A stretch of DNA of 32,432 nt from an uncultured Sphingomonas sp. (GTDB lineage: Bacteria; Pseudomonadota; Alphaproteobacteria; Sphingomonadales; Sphingomonadaceae). Both the position numbers and the translations under genes were made by a program. The notes beneath the pieces are model-generated. The model did not search any database. It had not been told where the DNA came from and saw only the letters and a program-made list of their open reading frames with translations. The stretch is from NCBI GenBank assembly GCA_913777325.1, contig CAJYSA010000116.1, positions 1-32,432 of the forward strand. The letters are read 5' to 3'. Below, piece after piece: positions 24,215 through 31,293 of this stretch; within the stretch, counting starts at the first letter, position 1; each line of letters opens with the position of its first letter.

Positions 24215-24904
24215 ATGCACAACATCGTCATCCTGACCGGCGCCGGCATCTCGGCGGAGAGCGGCATCGCGACGTTCCGGGGGCCGGGCGGATTGTGGGA
24301 AGGCCACCGCGTCGAGGACGTGTGCACGCCCGAGGCGCTGGCGCGCGATCCTGTGCTGGTGCACCGCTTCTACGACCTGCGGCGCGCGGCGCTGGAGACG
24401 GTGGTGCCCAATGCGGCCCATCAGGCGCTGGCGCGGCTCGACCGCGAATGGGCGGGAGAGCTGTTGATCGTCACGCAGAATGTCGACGACCTGCATGAGC
24501 GCGCCGGGGCACGGCGGATGCTGCACATGCATGGTGAGCTGCGCTCGGCCTTGTGCGCAAATTGTGGGGAGCGACGATCATGGGCGGGCACCTTGCCGCC
24601 GGGCAGCGCGTGTCCGGCGTGCGGGGCGGCGGCGTTGCGGCCCGATATCGTGTTCTTCGGTGAGATGCCGTACCAGATGGAGCGGATCGAGGCGGCGCTG
24701 GCGCAGGCCGATCTGTTCGTGTCGATCGGAACCTCGGGCGCGGTGTATCCGGCGGCGGGGTTCGTGCGGCTGGCATCGCATTATGGCGCGGCGACGCTGG
24801 AGTTGAACCTGGAACGCTCCGAGGGGAGCGCGTGGTTCGAGGAGACGCGGCTGGGCCCGGCGGGGGTGCTGGTGCCGGCGTGGGTCGACGCGGTGCTGGG
24901 GTAG
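24215..24904 (+). CDS. cobB: NAD-dependent protein deacylase, CobB-type sirtuin
   Basis: Sirtuins remove acyl groups from lysines using NAD+. The 229-residue protein begins MHNIVILTGAGISAESGIAT with the NAD-binding GAGISAESG, then TQNVDDLHERAG and the catalytic His106 in LHMHGEL. A zinc ribbon with Cys114, Cys117, Cys133 and Cys136 follows, then RPDIVFFGE. Tyr53 and Arg56 in FYDLRR form the YxxR pair that marks class III desuccinylases/demalonylases. The ATG at 24215 puts the NAD motif at the normal distance; an in-frame upstream start at 24173 adds 14 residues. No clear ribosome-binding site is seen. Confidence 0.93.
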   Translation: MHNIVILTGAGISAESGIATFRGPGGLWEGHRVEDVCTPEALARDPVLVHRFYDLRRAALETVVPNAAHQALARLDREWAGELLIVTQNVDDLHERAGARRMLHMHGELRSALCANCGERRSWAGTLPPGSACPACGAAALRPDIVFFGEMPYQMERIEAALAQADLFVSIGTSGAVYPAAGFVRLASHYGAATLELNLERSEGSAWFEETRLGPAGVLVPAWVDAVLG

Positions 24905-24925
24905 GCGCGGCCTTAAGTCCTCCCA

Positions 24926-25021
24926 CCGTTCGTGCTGAGCGTGTCGAAGCGCGGGCAGATCGCGTGCCCATCGCGAGTGTCGCGCGCGGGACGCGTCCTT
25001 CGGCACGCTTGGGACGAACGG
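24926..25021. repeat. Imperfect inverted repeat with 24-nt arms (REP-like)
   Basis: Arm 24926-24949 pairs with arm 24998-25021, with about 19-20 of 24 bases matching. The ends CCGTTCGT and ACGAACGG match exactly, and the inner part AGCGTGTCGAAG pairs as CTTCGGCACGCT. It lies between the sirtuin and rluC stops, a typical place for an extragenic palindrome. Confidence 0.7.
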
Positions 25022-25058
25022 GGAAGGGACGAGCCTGTTGTCCGCTACCCCGTCCGCG

Positions 25059-26147
25059 TCACTTCGCCGAACCGCGTCCCCGTCGTTCGCCGCGCCGTTC
25101 CTTGCGCACCGACTTGGCGTGAGCGCGCGCTTTCGCCTTCTTCTCCTCGCGCGTCGGCGGCAACTTCATGTCGAGCGGCATCATGTCGCCGGCCATCAGC
25201 TCGAAGCCGAGGCTGTTCAGGCTCTCCGCGAAATGCGTCGGAAGCTCGGCGGTGACGTCGATCTCGCCGCCATCGGGATGATCGACGCGGATGCGGCGCG
25301 CATGGAGGTGCATCTTGCGGCTGATATTACCGGTAAGAAACGCCGCGGGGCCACCATATTTGCCGTCGCCGACGATCGGGTGACCGATCGCGGCCATGTG
25401 GACGCGCAACTGGTGCGTGCGTCCGGTGAACGGCTGTAGCTCGACCCAGCACGCCCGATTGCCGGCGCGCTCGATCACCCGGTAACGGGTGCGCGCGGGC
25501 TGGCCGTTCTCTTCGTCGACGTGCATCTTCTCGCCGCCGGTGCCGGGTTGCTTGGCGATCGGCAGCTCGATCATGCCGTCGTCGATCGACGGCACATCGA
25601 CCACCAGCGCCCAATAGACCTTCTTGGCGGTCCGACTGGAGAAGCTTTTCGCGAACGCCGCCGCGGCGCGCGCATTGCGTGCGACCAGCAGCGCGCCCGA
25701 CGTGTCCTTGTCGAGGCGGTGGACCAGCTTCGGCCGCCCCTCCGCCTCATATTGCAGCGCGTCGAGCAGGCCGTCGACATGCTGCACCGTCTTGGTGCCG
25801 CCCTGCGTGGCGAGGCCGGGCGGCTTGTTGAGGACGAGCGCGGCCTTGTCCTTGTGGATCACCATCTCGCGCGCGAACGTCGCCTCGTCCTCGCTGAGCG
25901 GCGGGCGCTCGCGCTTTCCGCGCTCTTCGACCCGCTCCGGCTCGGCGGGGGGAACGCGCAGCACCTGTCCGGCCTGGATACGGTCGCCGGGGCCGACGCG
26001 CGCGCCATCGACGCGCAACTGTCCGGTGCGCGCCCATTTGGCGACGGTGGTGAAGCTGGTGTCGGGCAGGTGCCGCCTGAACCAGCGATCGACACGGATC
26101 CCGTCGTCGTCATAGCCGACGGTGAACTGGCGGACGGCGTCGCTCAT
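25059..26147 (-). CDS. rluC: RluA/RluC-family pseudouridine synthase
   Basis: This family isomerises uridines in 23S rRNA to pseudouridine. The 362-residue protein has an N-terminal S4 RNA-binding domain (residues about 15-60, DRWFRRHLPDTSFTTVAKWA), then the catalytic domain with HRLDKDTSGALLV (catalytic Asp146), QPFTGRTHQLRVHMAAIGHP and GDGKYGG. A lysine/arginine-rich tail of about 30 residues follows (EEKKAKARAHAKSVRKERR), an unusual basic extension. RluC is the closest functional call, but RluA/RluD subfamily cannot be separated by eye. The ATG at 26147 overlaps the crcB stop (ATGA). Confidence 0.87.
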   Translation of the reverse strand: MSDAVRQFTVGYDDDGIRVDRWFRRHLPDTSFTTVAKWARTGQLRVDGARVGPGDRIQAGQVLRVPPAEPERVEERGKRERPPLSEDEATFAREMVIHKDKAALVLNKPPGLATQGGTKTVQHVDGLLDALQYEAEGRPKLVHRLDKDTSGALLVARNARAAAAFAKSFSSRTAKKVYWALVVDVPSIDDGMIELPIAKQPGTGGEKMHVDEENGQPARTRYRVIERAGNRACWVELQPFTGRTHQLRVHMAAIGHPIVGDGKYGGPAAFLTGNISRKMHLHARRIRVDHPDGGEIDVTAELPTHFAESLNSLGFELMAGDMMPLDMKLPPTREEKKAKARAHAKSVRKERRGERRGRGSAK

Positions 26148-26524
26148 GCCGGCACCCGTGCGAGCGCCAGCCCGGCGAACAGCGCGATCACCGATCCGGC
26201 CACCGACACCAGCATATAGCCCAGCGCGGCGCCGAGCGCGCCCCGCTCGATCATCCCCACCGCGTCGAGCGCGAAGGACGAGAAGGTCGTGTAGCCGCCG
26301 AGCACGCCCACGCCCAGCAGCAGACGCCACGTCTCGCCACTCGCGCTGGCATGCCGTGCGAGGATGCCGACCAGCAGGCCCATCAGCAGTCCGCCGACCA
26401 GATTGACCGTCAGCGTACCCCATGGCCAATCGGGGCCGAGCGCGTGCGTCATCGCGCGCCCGGTGAGATGACGTGCGCCGGCGCCGACCGCGCCGCCCGC
26501 CATGACAAGAAACAGGGAGTTCAT
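26144..26524 (-). CDS. crcB: Fluoride exporter CrcB/Fluc
   Basis: CrcB forms dimeric fluoride channels that keep cytoplasmic fluoride low. The 126-residue protein has four membrane helices and the family motifs GGAVGAGARHL near the start, WGTLTVNLVGGLLMGLLVG, and GVLGGYTTFSSFALDA, which contains the phenylalanines and the threonine of the pore. The ATG at 26524 follows the SMR gene stop by 36 nt. Its own stop overlaps the rluC start. No fluoride riboswitch was recognised upstream. Confidence 0.92.
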   Translation of the reverse strand: MNSLFLVMAGGAVGAGARHLTGRAMTHALGPDWPWGTLTVNLVGGLLMGLLVGILARHASASGETWRLLLGVGVLGGYTTFSSFALDAVGMIERGALGAALGYMLVSVAGSVIALFAGLALARVPA

Positions 26525-26560
26525 CGCCGCGCCCTATCGCGTTTCGACGCGCAAGGGAAA

Positions 26561-26890
26561 TCAGCCATGCGTCGGCGCCGAGAACAGATTGATGACCAGC
26601 ACGCCGGCGACGATCAGAGCCATGCCCGCGAGGACGCCGGCGCCCAGCCGCTGGCCATGCCAGATCCAGGCCACCGCCGTCACCAGCACGATCCCGACCC
26701 CGGACCAGATCGCATAGGCTATTCCGGTAGGCAGCGTGCGCAACGCCAACGACAGCAGGTAAAAGGCGACGCCATAGCCGGCCAGCGACAACAGCGTCGG
26801 CCCCGCGCGGTTGAACCCATCCGACTGTTTCAACGCGGAGGTCGCGGCAACCTCGGCAAGGATCGCGACGAGCAGCAGAAGGTAGGCCAT
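26561..26890 (-). CDS. Small multidrug resistance (EmrE/Qac-type) transporter
   Basis: SMR proteins exchange protons for hydrophobic cations as four-helix dimers. The 109-residue protein starts MAYLLLLVAILAEVAATSAL and contains the essential membrane glutamate Glu13 in the first helix. It also has the segment PTGIAYAIWSGVGIVL that distinguishes the Qac/EmrE branch from guanidinium exporters. The ATG at 26890 gives the classical length; a longer frame to 26953 is not supported. First gene of an apparent SMR-crcB-rluC unit. Confidence 0.92.
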   Translation of the reverse strand: MAYLLLLVAILAEVAATSALKQSDGFNRAGPTLLSLAGYGVAFYLLSLALRTLPTGIAYAIWSGVGIVLVTAVAWIWHGQRLGAGVLAGMALIVAGVLVINLFSAPTHG

Positions 26891-26982
26891 GCGCCGCTGT
26901 TCCCGAAACGGCTGGCGAAGGCGAGTGTGTTGCGATGTGTCTTGCGCTTGCAATACACCGCGCGAGGCGCCATGTTGATGCC

Positions 26983-27204
26983 ATGCTGAACCTGATATCG
27001 ATCGTCATCGGCCTGATCGCCCTGATGCTGGGGATCGTGCCGTTCCTGCCGTTCCTCGCATGGGGCTATTGGTTCGTCATCCCGATCGCAGTCGTGGGGG
27101 CGGCGATCGGCGCGCTCTCGTCCAGCAACGGCGGGCGCAACCTCAACCTGATTCTCATCCTGATCTTCGGATTGCGGCTGATGCTCGGTGGCGGATTGAT
27201 CTGA
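26983..27204 (+). CDS. Small hydrophobic membrane protein (unknown)
   Basis: This 73-residue protein is made of two to three hydrophobic stretches: MLNLISIVIGLIALMLGIVP, LPFLAWGYWFVIPIAVVGAA and LILILIFGLRLMLGGGLI, with the polar link SSSNGGRN between the last two. No family is recognised beyond a small inner-membrane protein. The start at 26983 is the ATG that fits the composition; a second ATG at 26972 is out of frame. A strong hairpin follows the stop. Confidence 0.7.
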   Translation: MLNLISIVIGLIALMLGIVPFLPFLAWGYWFVIPIAVVGAAIGALSSSNGGRNLNLILILIFGLRLMLGGGLI

Positions 27205-27209
27205 AAAGG

Positions 27210-27239
27210 GAAACGCCCGGCCTTTCGACCGGGCGTTTC
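27210..27239. terminator. Bidirectional terminator hairpin
   Basis: GAAACGCCCGG and CCGGGCGTTTC form a perfect 11-bp stem with an 8-nt loop, six bases after the stop of the small membrane protein. The minus-strand side is followed by CCCTTTT, so it probably also terminates the convergent glycine-zipper gene. Confidence 0.8.
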
Positions 27240-27245
27240 GTTGGA

Positions 27246-27815
27246 TCAGCGGCAGACGACCTGACCGCGATCGATCCGCTGGCCGAGTAGGGCGCCACCG
27301 CCGGCGCCGATCAGCGTGCCGAGCAGCCGCGAGCCGCCGCCCGCGATGACGTTGCCCAGCGCGCCGCCAGCCAGGCCGCCGACGATCAACCCGGTCGTGC
27401 CGTCGTTGCGGCGGCAGTAGTAGCGCCCGTCGTTACCGCGATAGACCCGGTCGTTACGCGTCAGTGCGCGCTGACGATAATAGCGTCCGTCGCGATAATA
27501 TTGGTCGGCGTAGTAGCGGCGCTGGCCGGGCTCCAGCCGATTATAGTCCCACCGACGCGACTGGCGCCAATCGCGCACGCGATCGTTGCGGTCGCGCCGG
27601 GCATCGCGGATGTTGTCGTTATATTCGCGACGGGCATTCCGGACGTCACGGCGGGAATCGGCGTCGCGAAGATCCTCGCGATATTCGCGGCGCGCATCGC
27701 GCACGTCCTCGCGATATTCCCGATTGGCCTCGCGCGGGCGCTGCGCGGCGGCGGGTGTCGCCGACATCGACGTAAAGGCAGTCGCGGCGATCATGGTCGC
27801 CATCAGGATACGCAT
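27246..27815 (-). CDS. Secreted/outer-membrane glycine-zipper protein with charged 11-residue repeats
   Basis: The 189-residue protein has a signal peptide (MRILMATMIAATAFTS, cleavage near AAAQ at residue 25). A highly charged helical segment with an 11-residue period follows (REYREDVRDAR-like units, residues about 32-83), then a Tyr-rich linker with RYYADQYYRDGRYYRQ. The C-terminal glycine-zipper 2TM domain is at residues about 145-180 (GLIVGGLAGGALGNVIAGGG). Such domains often occur in envelope lipoprotein-like or pore proteins; function unknown. The ATG at 27815 has AAGGAG 9 nt before it; an ATG at 27820 is followed at once by a stop. The C-terminus is clearly related to the gene at 28454-28759. 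Confidence 0.85.
   Translation of the reverse strand: MRILMATMIAATAFTSMSATPAAAQRPREANREYREDVRDARREYREDLRDADSRRDVRNARREYNDNIRDARRDRNDRVRDWRQSRRWDYNRLEPGQRRYYADQYYRDGRYYRQRALTRNDRVYRGNDGRYYCRRNDGTTGLIVGGLAGGALGNVIAGGGSRLLGTLIGAGGGALLGQRIDRGQVVCR
27564..27722 (-). repeat. Charged 11-residue repeat region in the glycine-zipper gene
   Basis: Units like REYREDVRDAR, REYREDLRDAD, REYNDNIRDAR and RDRNDRVRDWR follow each other at an 11-residue (33-nt) period with one shorter unit, giving a long charged helix. Matching DNA words such as TCGCGATATTC recur on the plus strand. Confidence 0.8.
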
Positions 27816-27914
27816 CACATGTCTCCTTCGTTGAAGATTCGATGAAAACTCAACGACGAGGCCACAATCCTGGTTGCGTGAACCGCAAACTACCTGCTGT
27901 TCACTTCCGGGACA

Positions 27915-28343
27915 TCACGCCTCGAGTTCGTGCGTCAGGCTGACCTCTGCCTTCAACAGCTTCGACACCGGGCAATTCGCCTTGGCATCTTCGGCGATCC
28001 GCGCGAACTCTTCCGCCTCGATCCCCGGCACCTTGGCCTTCAGGTCCAGCTTGGAAGAAGTGATCGTAAAGCCGTCGCCATCCTTGTCGACGGTGACGCG
28101 CGCGTTCGTCTCCAGCGTGCCGTCGGTGTAGCCCGCCCCGGCCAGCGCGAAGCTGAGCGCCATCGTGAAGCAACTGGCGTGCGCGGCGGCGATCAATTCC
28201 TCGGGATTGGTGCCGGGGCCGTCCTCGAAACGCGAGCCGAAGCCATAACGCTGGTCCTTCAGCACGCCCGACTGGGTGGAGGTCCAGCCATGGCCATCCT
28301 TGCCGAGGCCTTCGTAGCGCGCCGATCCACTGCGGGTAGGCAT
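27915..28343 (-). CDS. OsmC family protein
   Basis: OsmC/Ohr proteins are thiol peroxidases that reduce organic hydroperoxides. The 142-residue protein has the family pattern. It has NPEELIAAAHASCFTMALSF with the first catalytic Cys58, and AEDAKANCPVSKLLKAEV with the second Cys124. The N-terminus MPTRSGSARYEGLGKDG fits the OsmC rather than the Ohr branch. The ATG at 28343 gives the family length. It lies between two glycine-zipper paralogues on the same strand; a terminator just upstream separates it from the first. Confidence 0.92.
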   Translation of the reverse strand: MPTRSGSARYEGLGKDGHGWTSTQSGVLKDQRYGFGSRFEDGPGTNPEELIAAAHASCFTMALSFALAGAGYTDGTLETNARVTVDKDGDGFTITSSKLDLKAKVPGIEAEEFARIAEDAKANCPVSKLLKAEVSLTHELEA

Positions 28344-28366
28344 GTCCTGCTCTCCTTCTGGTCACG

Positions 28367-28403
28367 AAAAAGCGCGGCCCATGTCGCCACGAACCGCGCC
28401 TTT
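28367..28403 (-). terminator. Terminator hairpin after the second glycine-zipper gene
   Basis: On the minus strand AAAGGCGCGG pairs with CCGCGCTTTT around a 16-nt loop. The pairing includes one U-G pair unique to this strand, and the hairpin ends in TTTTT. It lies about 50 nt after the stop at 28454. Confidence 0.65.
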
Positions 28404-28453
28404 CCCAACGTCGATCAAGCCGAAAGGCTCAACCGCGCATCACATTTGCCGGA

Positions 28454-28759
28454 TCAACGGCACTGACGCTTGCCGCTGCGCTCGATCTCGCGACCGGCCA
28501 GCGCGCCGCCGACACCGCCCAGCACGGTGCCCAGCGTCCGGTCGCCGCGCGTGTCGATCGTGCGGCCCAGCAGGCCGCCGGCCACCGCGCCGACCACCAG
28601 GCCGGTGGTGCCATCAGGCTTGCGGCAGCGCAGGCGGCCGTCATTGCCGCGCCATTCGCGATACTTGTGGCGGCGCTGCGCATCGGCATCGACCGTGGTG
28701 GCGACCAGCGTCGGCGCAACCATCGCCATCGCGCCGAAAGCAAGCATGAGCTTACGCAT
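28454..28759 (-). CDS. Small secreted glycine-zipper protein (paralogue of 27246-27815)
   Basis: The 101-residue protein has a signal peptide (MRKLMLAFGAMAMVAPTLV, cleavage near DADA at residue 27). A short basic stretch and then the segment WRGNDGRLRCRKPDGTTGLV follow. It ends with a glycine-zipper domain (GAVAGGLLGRTI and LGGVGGALAGREI) and a Cys-Arg end. The segment GNDGR-x2-CR and the end RxxVCR/KRQCR are shared with the gene at 27246-27815, but the 11-residue repeats are missing. GGGAG lies just before the ATG. Function unknown; probably an envelope protein. Confidence 0.85.
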   Translation of the reverse strand: MRKLMLAFGAMAMVAPTLVATTVDADAQRRHKYREWRGNDGRLRCRKPDGTTGLVVGAVAGGLLGRTIDTRGDRTLGTVLGGVGGALAGREIERSGKRQCR

Positions 28760-28848
28760 GAAACATTCTCCCGTTCGTACAATCGTGATGCGATCGTAAC
28801 GTCTTCCTTTTAGTGCAGTTGCATGAACCTGTAACAACGTCGCGTTCA

Positions 28849-29436
28849 TCATGGGACAGCATCGCCGCCGTCGTCGATCAGCCGGTAGCCACGTCCTCGA
28901 TCCGTGAGCAAAATGGCCCTGGAATCGCCGTGGTGAAGCGCGCCGCGCAGCCGCGAGACGTGCACGGCCAGCACGTTGGTGCCCGGGAGAAACGGCAGGC
29001 CCAGCAACTCGCGACACAGGTCGACGTGGCGGACCGTGCGCCCCGCGTGGCGGGCCAGCAGTTCGAGCAACGCATATTCGCGCGGCAGCAGGTCGAGCGC
29101 ACGACCGGCGCGCGTCGCGGTGCGCGTGAGCCGATCGATGCGCAGCGATCCCACCGTCAGCATCGCCGGAGGCGCCAGCAACCGCCGCGCGCGCAGCGAC
29201 ACCAGGGCATCGGATCCGCACGCCGCATCGTCCGCGCCCGCGAGCAGCGCGGCATATTCCTCCGCCGCGTCGCGCGCCACCGCCAGCACACGCGCCGCCG
29301 GGCAGCAGCGCGCGTCGGCCAGCGCCAGCGCCGACACGATCACCACCCCCGCGTGCGCATCCTCGCTCAGTGGCAAGCCCAGCGCGCGAAGCGCCGCGCG
29401 CAAACCCGGTCGATCGATGAGGACGCGCACCGCCAT
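28849..29436 (-). CDS. OmpR-like winged-helix regulator with a degenerate receiver domain
   Basis: This 195-residue DNA-binding protein has an N-terminal receiver-like half (residues about 1-88) and a C-terminal winged helix (about 92-190). The winged helix is clear: LDLLPREYALLELLARHAG, then a segment with NVLAVHVSRLRGAL and the wing TDRGRGYRL. In the receiver half the strand that should carry the phospho-accepting Asp reads GVVIVSAL, and the conserved Lys region reads DDAACGSDAL, so both key residues appear to be missing. It probably acts without phosphorylation. It is the last gene of the minus-strand operon, 22 nt after the cupin/HEAT gene, and so is the likely regulator of the peptide system. 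Confidence 0.82.
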   Translation of the reverse strand: MAVRVLIDRPGLRAALRALGLPLSEDAHAGVVIVSALALADARCCPAARVLAVARDAAEEYAALLAGADDAACGSDALVSLRARRLLAPPAMLTVGSLRIDRLTRTATRAGRALDLLPREYALLELLARHAGRTVRHVDLCRELLGLPFLPGTNVLAVHVSRLRGALHHGDSRAILLTDRGRGYRLIDDGGDAVP

Positions 29437-29458
29437 CGCAGCGCGGATGCTGACCGGC

Positions 29459-30382
29459 TCAGCAGCCCGAAACGATCGGCGCGTCCGAAATGGCGCCGCT
29501 TGCGGCTACTGCGGCCAGCGCATGACGCGCGACGTGCCTGACCAGCGGACTGGCGTCGTCCAGCGCCCGCTCGGCAAGCGGGTGCATCGCGTCGAACGGC
29601 AGCGCGCCGCCCGCCAGTGCGGTCAATGCCGTAGCGCGCATCCGGGGGTGCGGATGGCGGATCGCGAGATCGGCGGCGAGCGCACGGCCTGCGTCGCCGC
29701 CCAGCCGCGTCGCCAGCGTCACCAATGCCTCCGATCCGGTGGTGGTCATCGCCTGTGCCACGATGTCGCGCGCGGTGTCGAAGCGATATTGCGTTCGCCA
29801 TGCCTGCGCCGGGGTCGCGCCCAGGATGTTGAGCGACACCGAAAAGCGATCGGGCGGCAATTGCACATGCACGTCGCGGTGCGCGCGGTACAGCATCAAC
29901 CGACCGGGTTCGAGCCGCGCGCGTCGATCGAACACCAGCCGCGCCGGATCGCCGGGCTGCGCATCCTGCGCGCCGTCGAACAGATAATAGTCGCTCCAAT
30001 AGCCCGGCCCGGTATAGCCGACCGTCAGGAACGAGAAGTTATGATCGTGCGGCAGGTCGTAGAAGAAAGGCGCGGTGCCCCCCGCCTTCACGACCGCATC
30101 GTGACGTGCGGGCCAGAACGCCGCCCGTACGGCGTACCGGCGCGACGGGGGGCCGAGCATCATGACCTGCGCGCCATAGCCGCTGTCACGCTGACCGGAG
30201 AAGCGCTGTTCCAGCTCGGCGATGGCGAGATCGGCGAGGAAGCGGCGATTGCGCCCGAGCCGCGCGAGCCAGGGTCCAATGGCCGCGAACGCATCCTCGT
30301 CGCGGGCGTCCCACTTCTCATGCTCCAGCGCCTCGATCAGTTCGTCGAGCGTGATCGCCGCGCCGTGGCCGGGTTCGATCAC
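29459..30382 (-). CDS. Uncharacterised cupin-like/HEAT-like protein B of the peptide operon
   Basis: I do not recognise a named family. The 307-residue soluble protein has an N-terminal helical part (residues about 1-70), then a beta-rich core with cupin-like metal ligands. His112 and His114 are in FYDLPHDHNFSFLTVGYTGPG and His168 and His172 are in LYRAHRDVHVQLPPDRFSVSL. Residues about 205-295 form HEAT-like helices (RHPHPRMRATALTALAGG). Such a core could be an Fe(II)- or metal-dependent oxygenase or a sensor; that is inference. The GTG at 30382 overlaps the previous stop (GTGA); another GTG lies at 30391. No signal peptide. It ends in SGC. The architecture mirrors protein A, suggesting a duplication. 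Confidence 0.72.
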   Translation of the reverse strand: MIEPGHGAAITLDELIEALEHEKWDARDEDAFAAIGPWLARLGRNRRFLADLAIAELEQRFSGQRDSGYGAQVMMLGPPSRRYAVRAAFWPARHDAVVKAGGTAPFFYDLPHDHNFSFLTVGYTGPGYWSDYYLFDGAQDAQPGDPARLVFDRRARLEPGRLMLYRAHRDVHVQLPPDRFSVSLNILGATPAQAWRTQYRFDTARDIVAQAMTTTGSEALVTLATRLGGDAGRALAADLAIRHPHPRMRATALTALAGGALPFDAMHPLAERALDDASPLVRHVARHALAAVAASGAISDAPIVSGC

Positions 30383-31293
30383 GCGCGGCACAGGCGATCC
30401 TCCACCATCGGCAGCGTGGCCTGCGCCAGCGCGCGCACCTCGGCATGTGGATCGTCACGCGCCAACTCCCGCAGGCGGGGCAGCGTGGCGGGTGCGTCGA
30501 GCGCCAGCCACTCGCGCATCGCGGTCCAGCGCAGGTGGTAGGCCGGCGCGCGGGTGGCGGCGGCGAAGCACGCGCCGGCATCGCGACGCCGCTCGGTCCG
30601 CAGCAGCGTGAGCAGCAGGCGCGTGCGCGATTCATCCTGGTCGGCGGTGGCGGTGCGCAACAATGCGCCGGTCGCGCGGTCGTATTCGCGCACCATGGCC
30701 GTGGCGTGGGTGGCGAAGGTGACCGCGACGACCTCGCCGCCGCTCCCCTCCAGCAAGTGAGCGTGACGTCGCCCGTCGAGCCGGACCACATCGCCGTCCT
30801 GCAGCGCCTGTGCGGGTAAGGGGCGGAGCGGCGCGGTGTCGGACGGTCGCGGATCGGCCTGCCAGCGCCGAAGCCGCGCGCCGTGCGCGACATGATAGCG
30901 TGCGACCAGCAACCGGCCCGAGGCGACCAGCGTCGCGTGCGCGGGCGCGGCGGCAAGCGCGGCGCCGTCATAGACGGTCGCGCCCAGCGTCCCGGCGGGA
31001 AGGTCGAGCAACTGCACCGTCGTACGCAGCGCGTCGCGCGTGACGCGGAGCGGCGGATCGAACCACGGATCGTCGGCCAGTGCGCGCATCAGCGGGGCGA
31101 GCAGCGCCGCGATCCACGTCGCGTCACCCAGCAACCCCGCCGCCGCGTCGCCGATCGCATCGACGTCGGCGGGGTTGAGGCCGGCGAAGGTATCGCGGAT
31201 GCGCGCGATCGCCGCGCCCTCCTGCCATGCGCGGGTCGTCACGCGCGCGCGCCGCTCGGCGGCATCCCATTCCGCCGCCGAGGGCAGGGTCAT
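30379..31293 (-). CDS. Uncharacterised cupin-like/HEAT-like protein A of the peptide operon
   Basis: This 304-residue soluble protein has no family I can name. Residues about 1-95 look helical (DAIGDAAAGLLGDATWIAAL). Residues about 105-200 look like a cupin-type barrel, with ARYHVAHGARLRRWQ and the segment DGDVVRLDGRRHAHLLEGSG (His177, His179). Residues 215-300 look like HEAT-type helices (RWTAMREWLALDAPATLPRL, DDPHAEVRALAQATLP). The ATG at 31293 overlaps the stop of the 45-residue peptide gene (ATGA), so the two are translated together. It shares its layout with protein B. Possible roles are peptide modification or sensing, both inferred from context. Confidence 0.7.
   Translation of the reverse strand: MTLPSAAEWDAAERRARVTTRAWQEGAAIARIRDTFAGLNPADVDAIGDAAAGLLGDATWIAALLAPLMRALADDPWFDPPLRVTRDALRTTVQLLDLPAGTLGATVYDGAALAAAPAHATLVASGRLLVARYHVAHGARLRRWQADPRPSDTAPLRPLPAQALQDGDVVRLDGRRHAHLLEGSGGEVVAVTFATHATAMVREYDRATGALLRTATADQDESRTRLLLTLLRTERRRDAGACFAAATRAPAYHLRWTAMREWLALDAPATLPRLRELARDDPHAEVRALAQATLPMVEDRLCRA

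Noticed and set aside
26525-26560. Fluoride riboswitch before crcB
   Set aside because: Only 36 nt separate crcB from the SMR gene, and no crcB-motif pseudoknot could be seen.
27564-27722. Periodic repeats considered as a CRISPR array
   Set aside because: The units are in frame, degenerate, have no spacers and encode an 11-residue protein repeat.
28976-30541. 521-codon plus-strand open frame
   Set aside because: It runs antisense through the winged-helix and protein B genes. The minus-strand frames have stop/start overlaps and recognisable domains; this one is rich in Arg, Gly and Ser with no domain.
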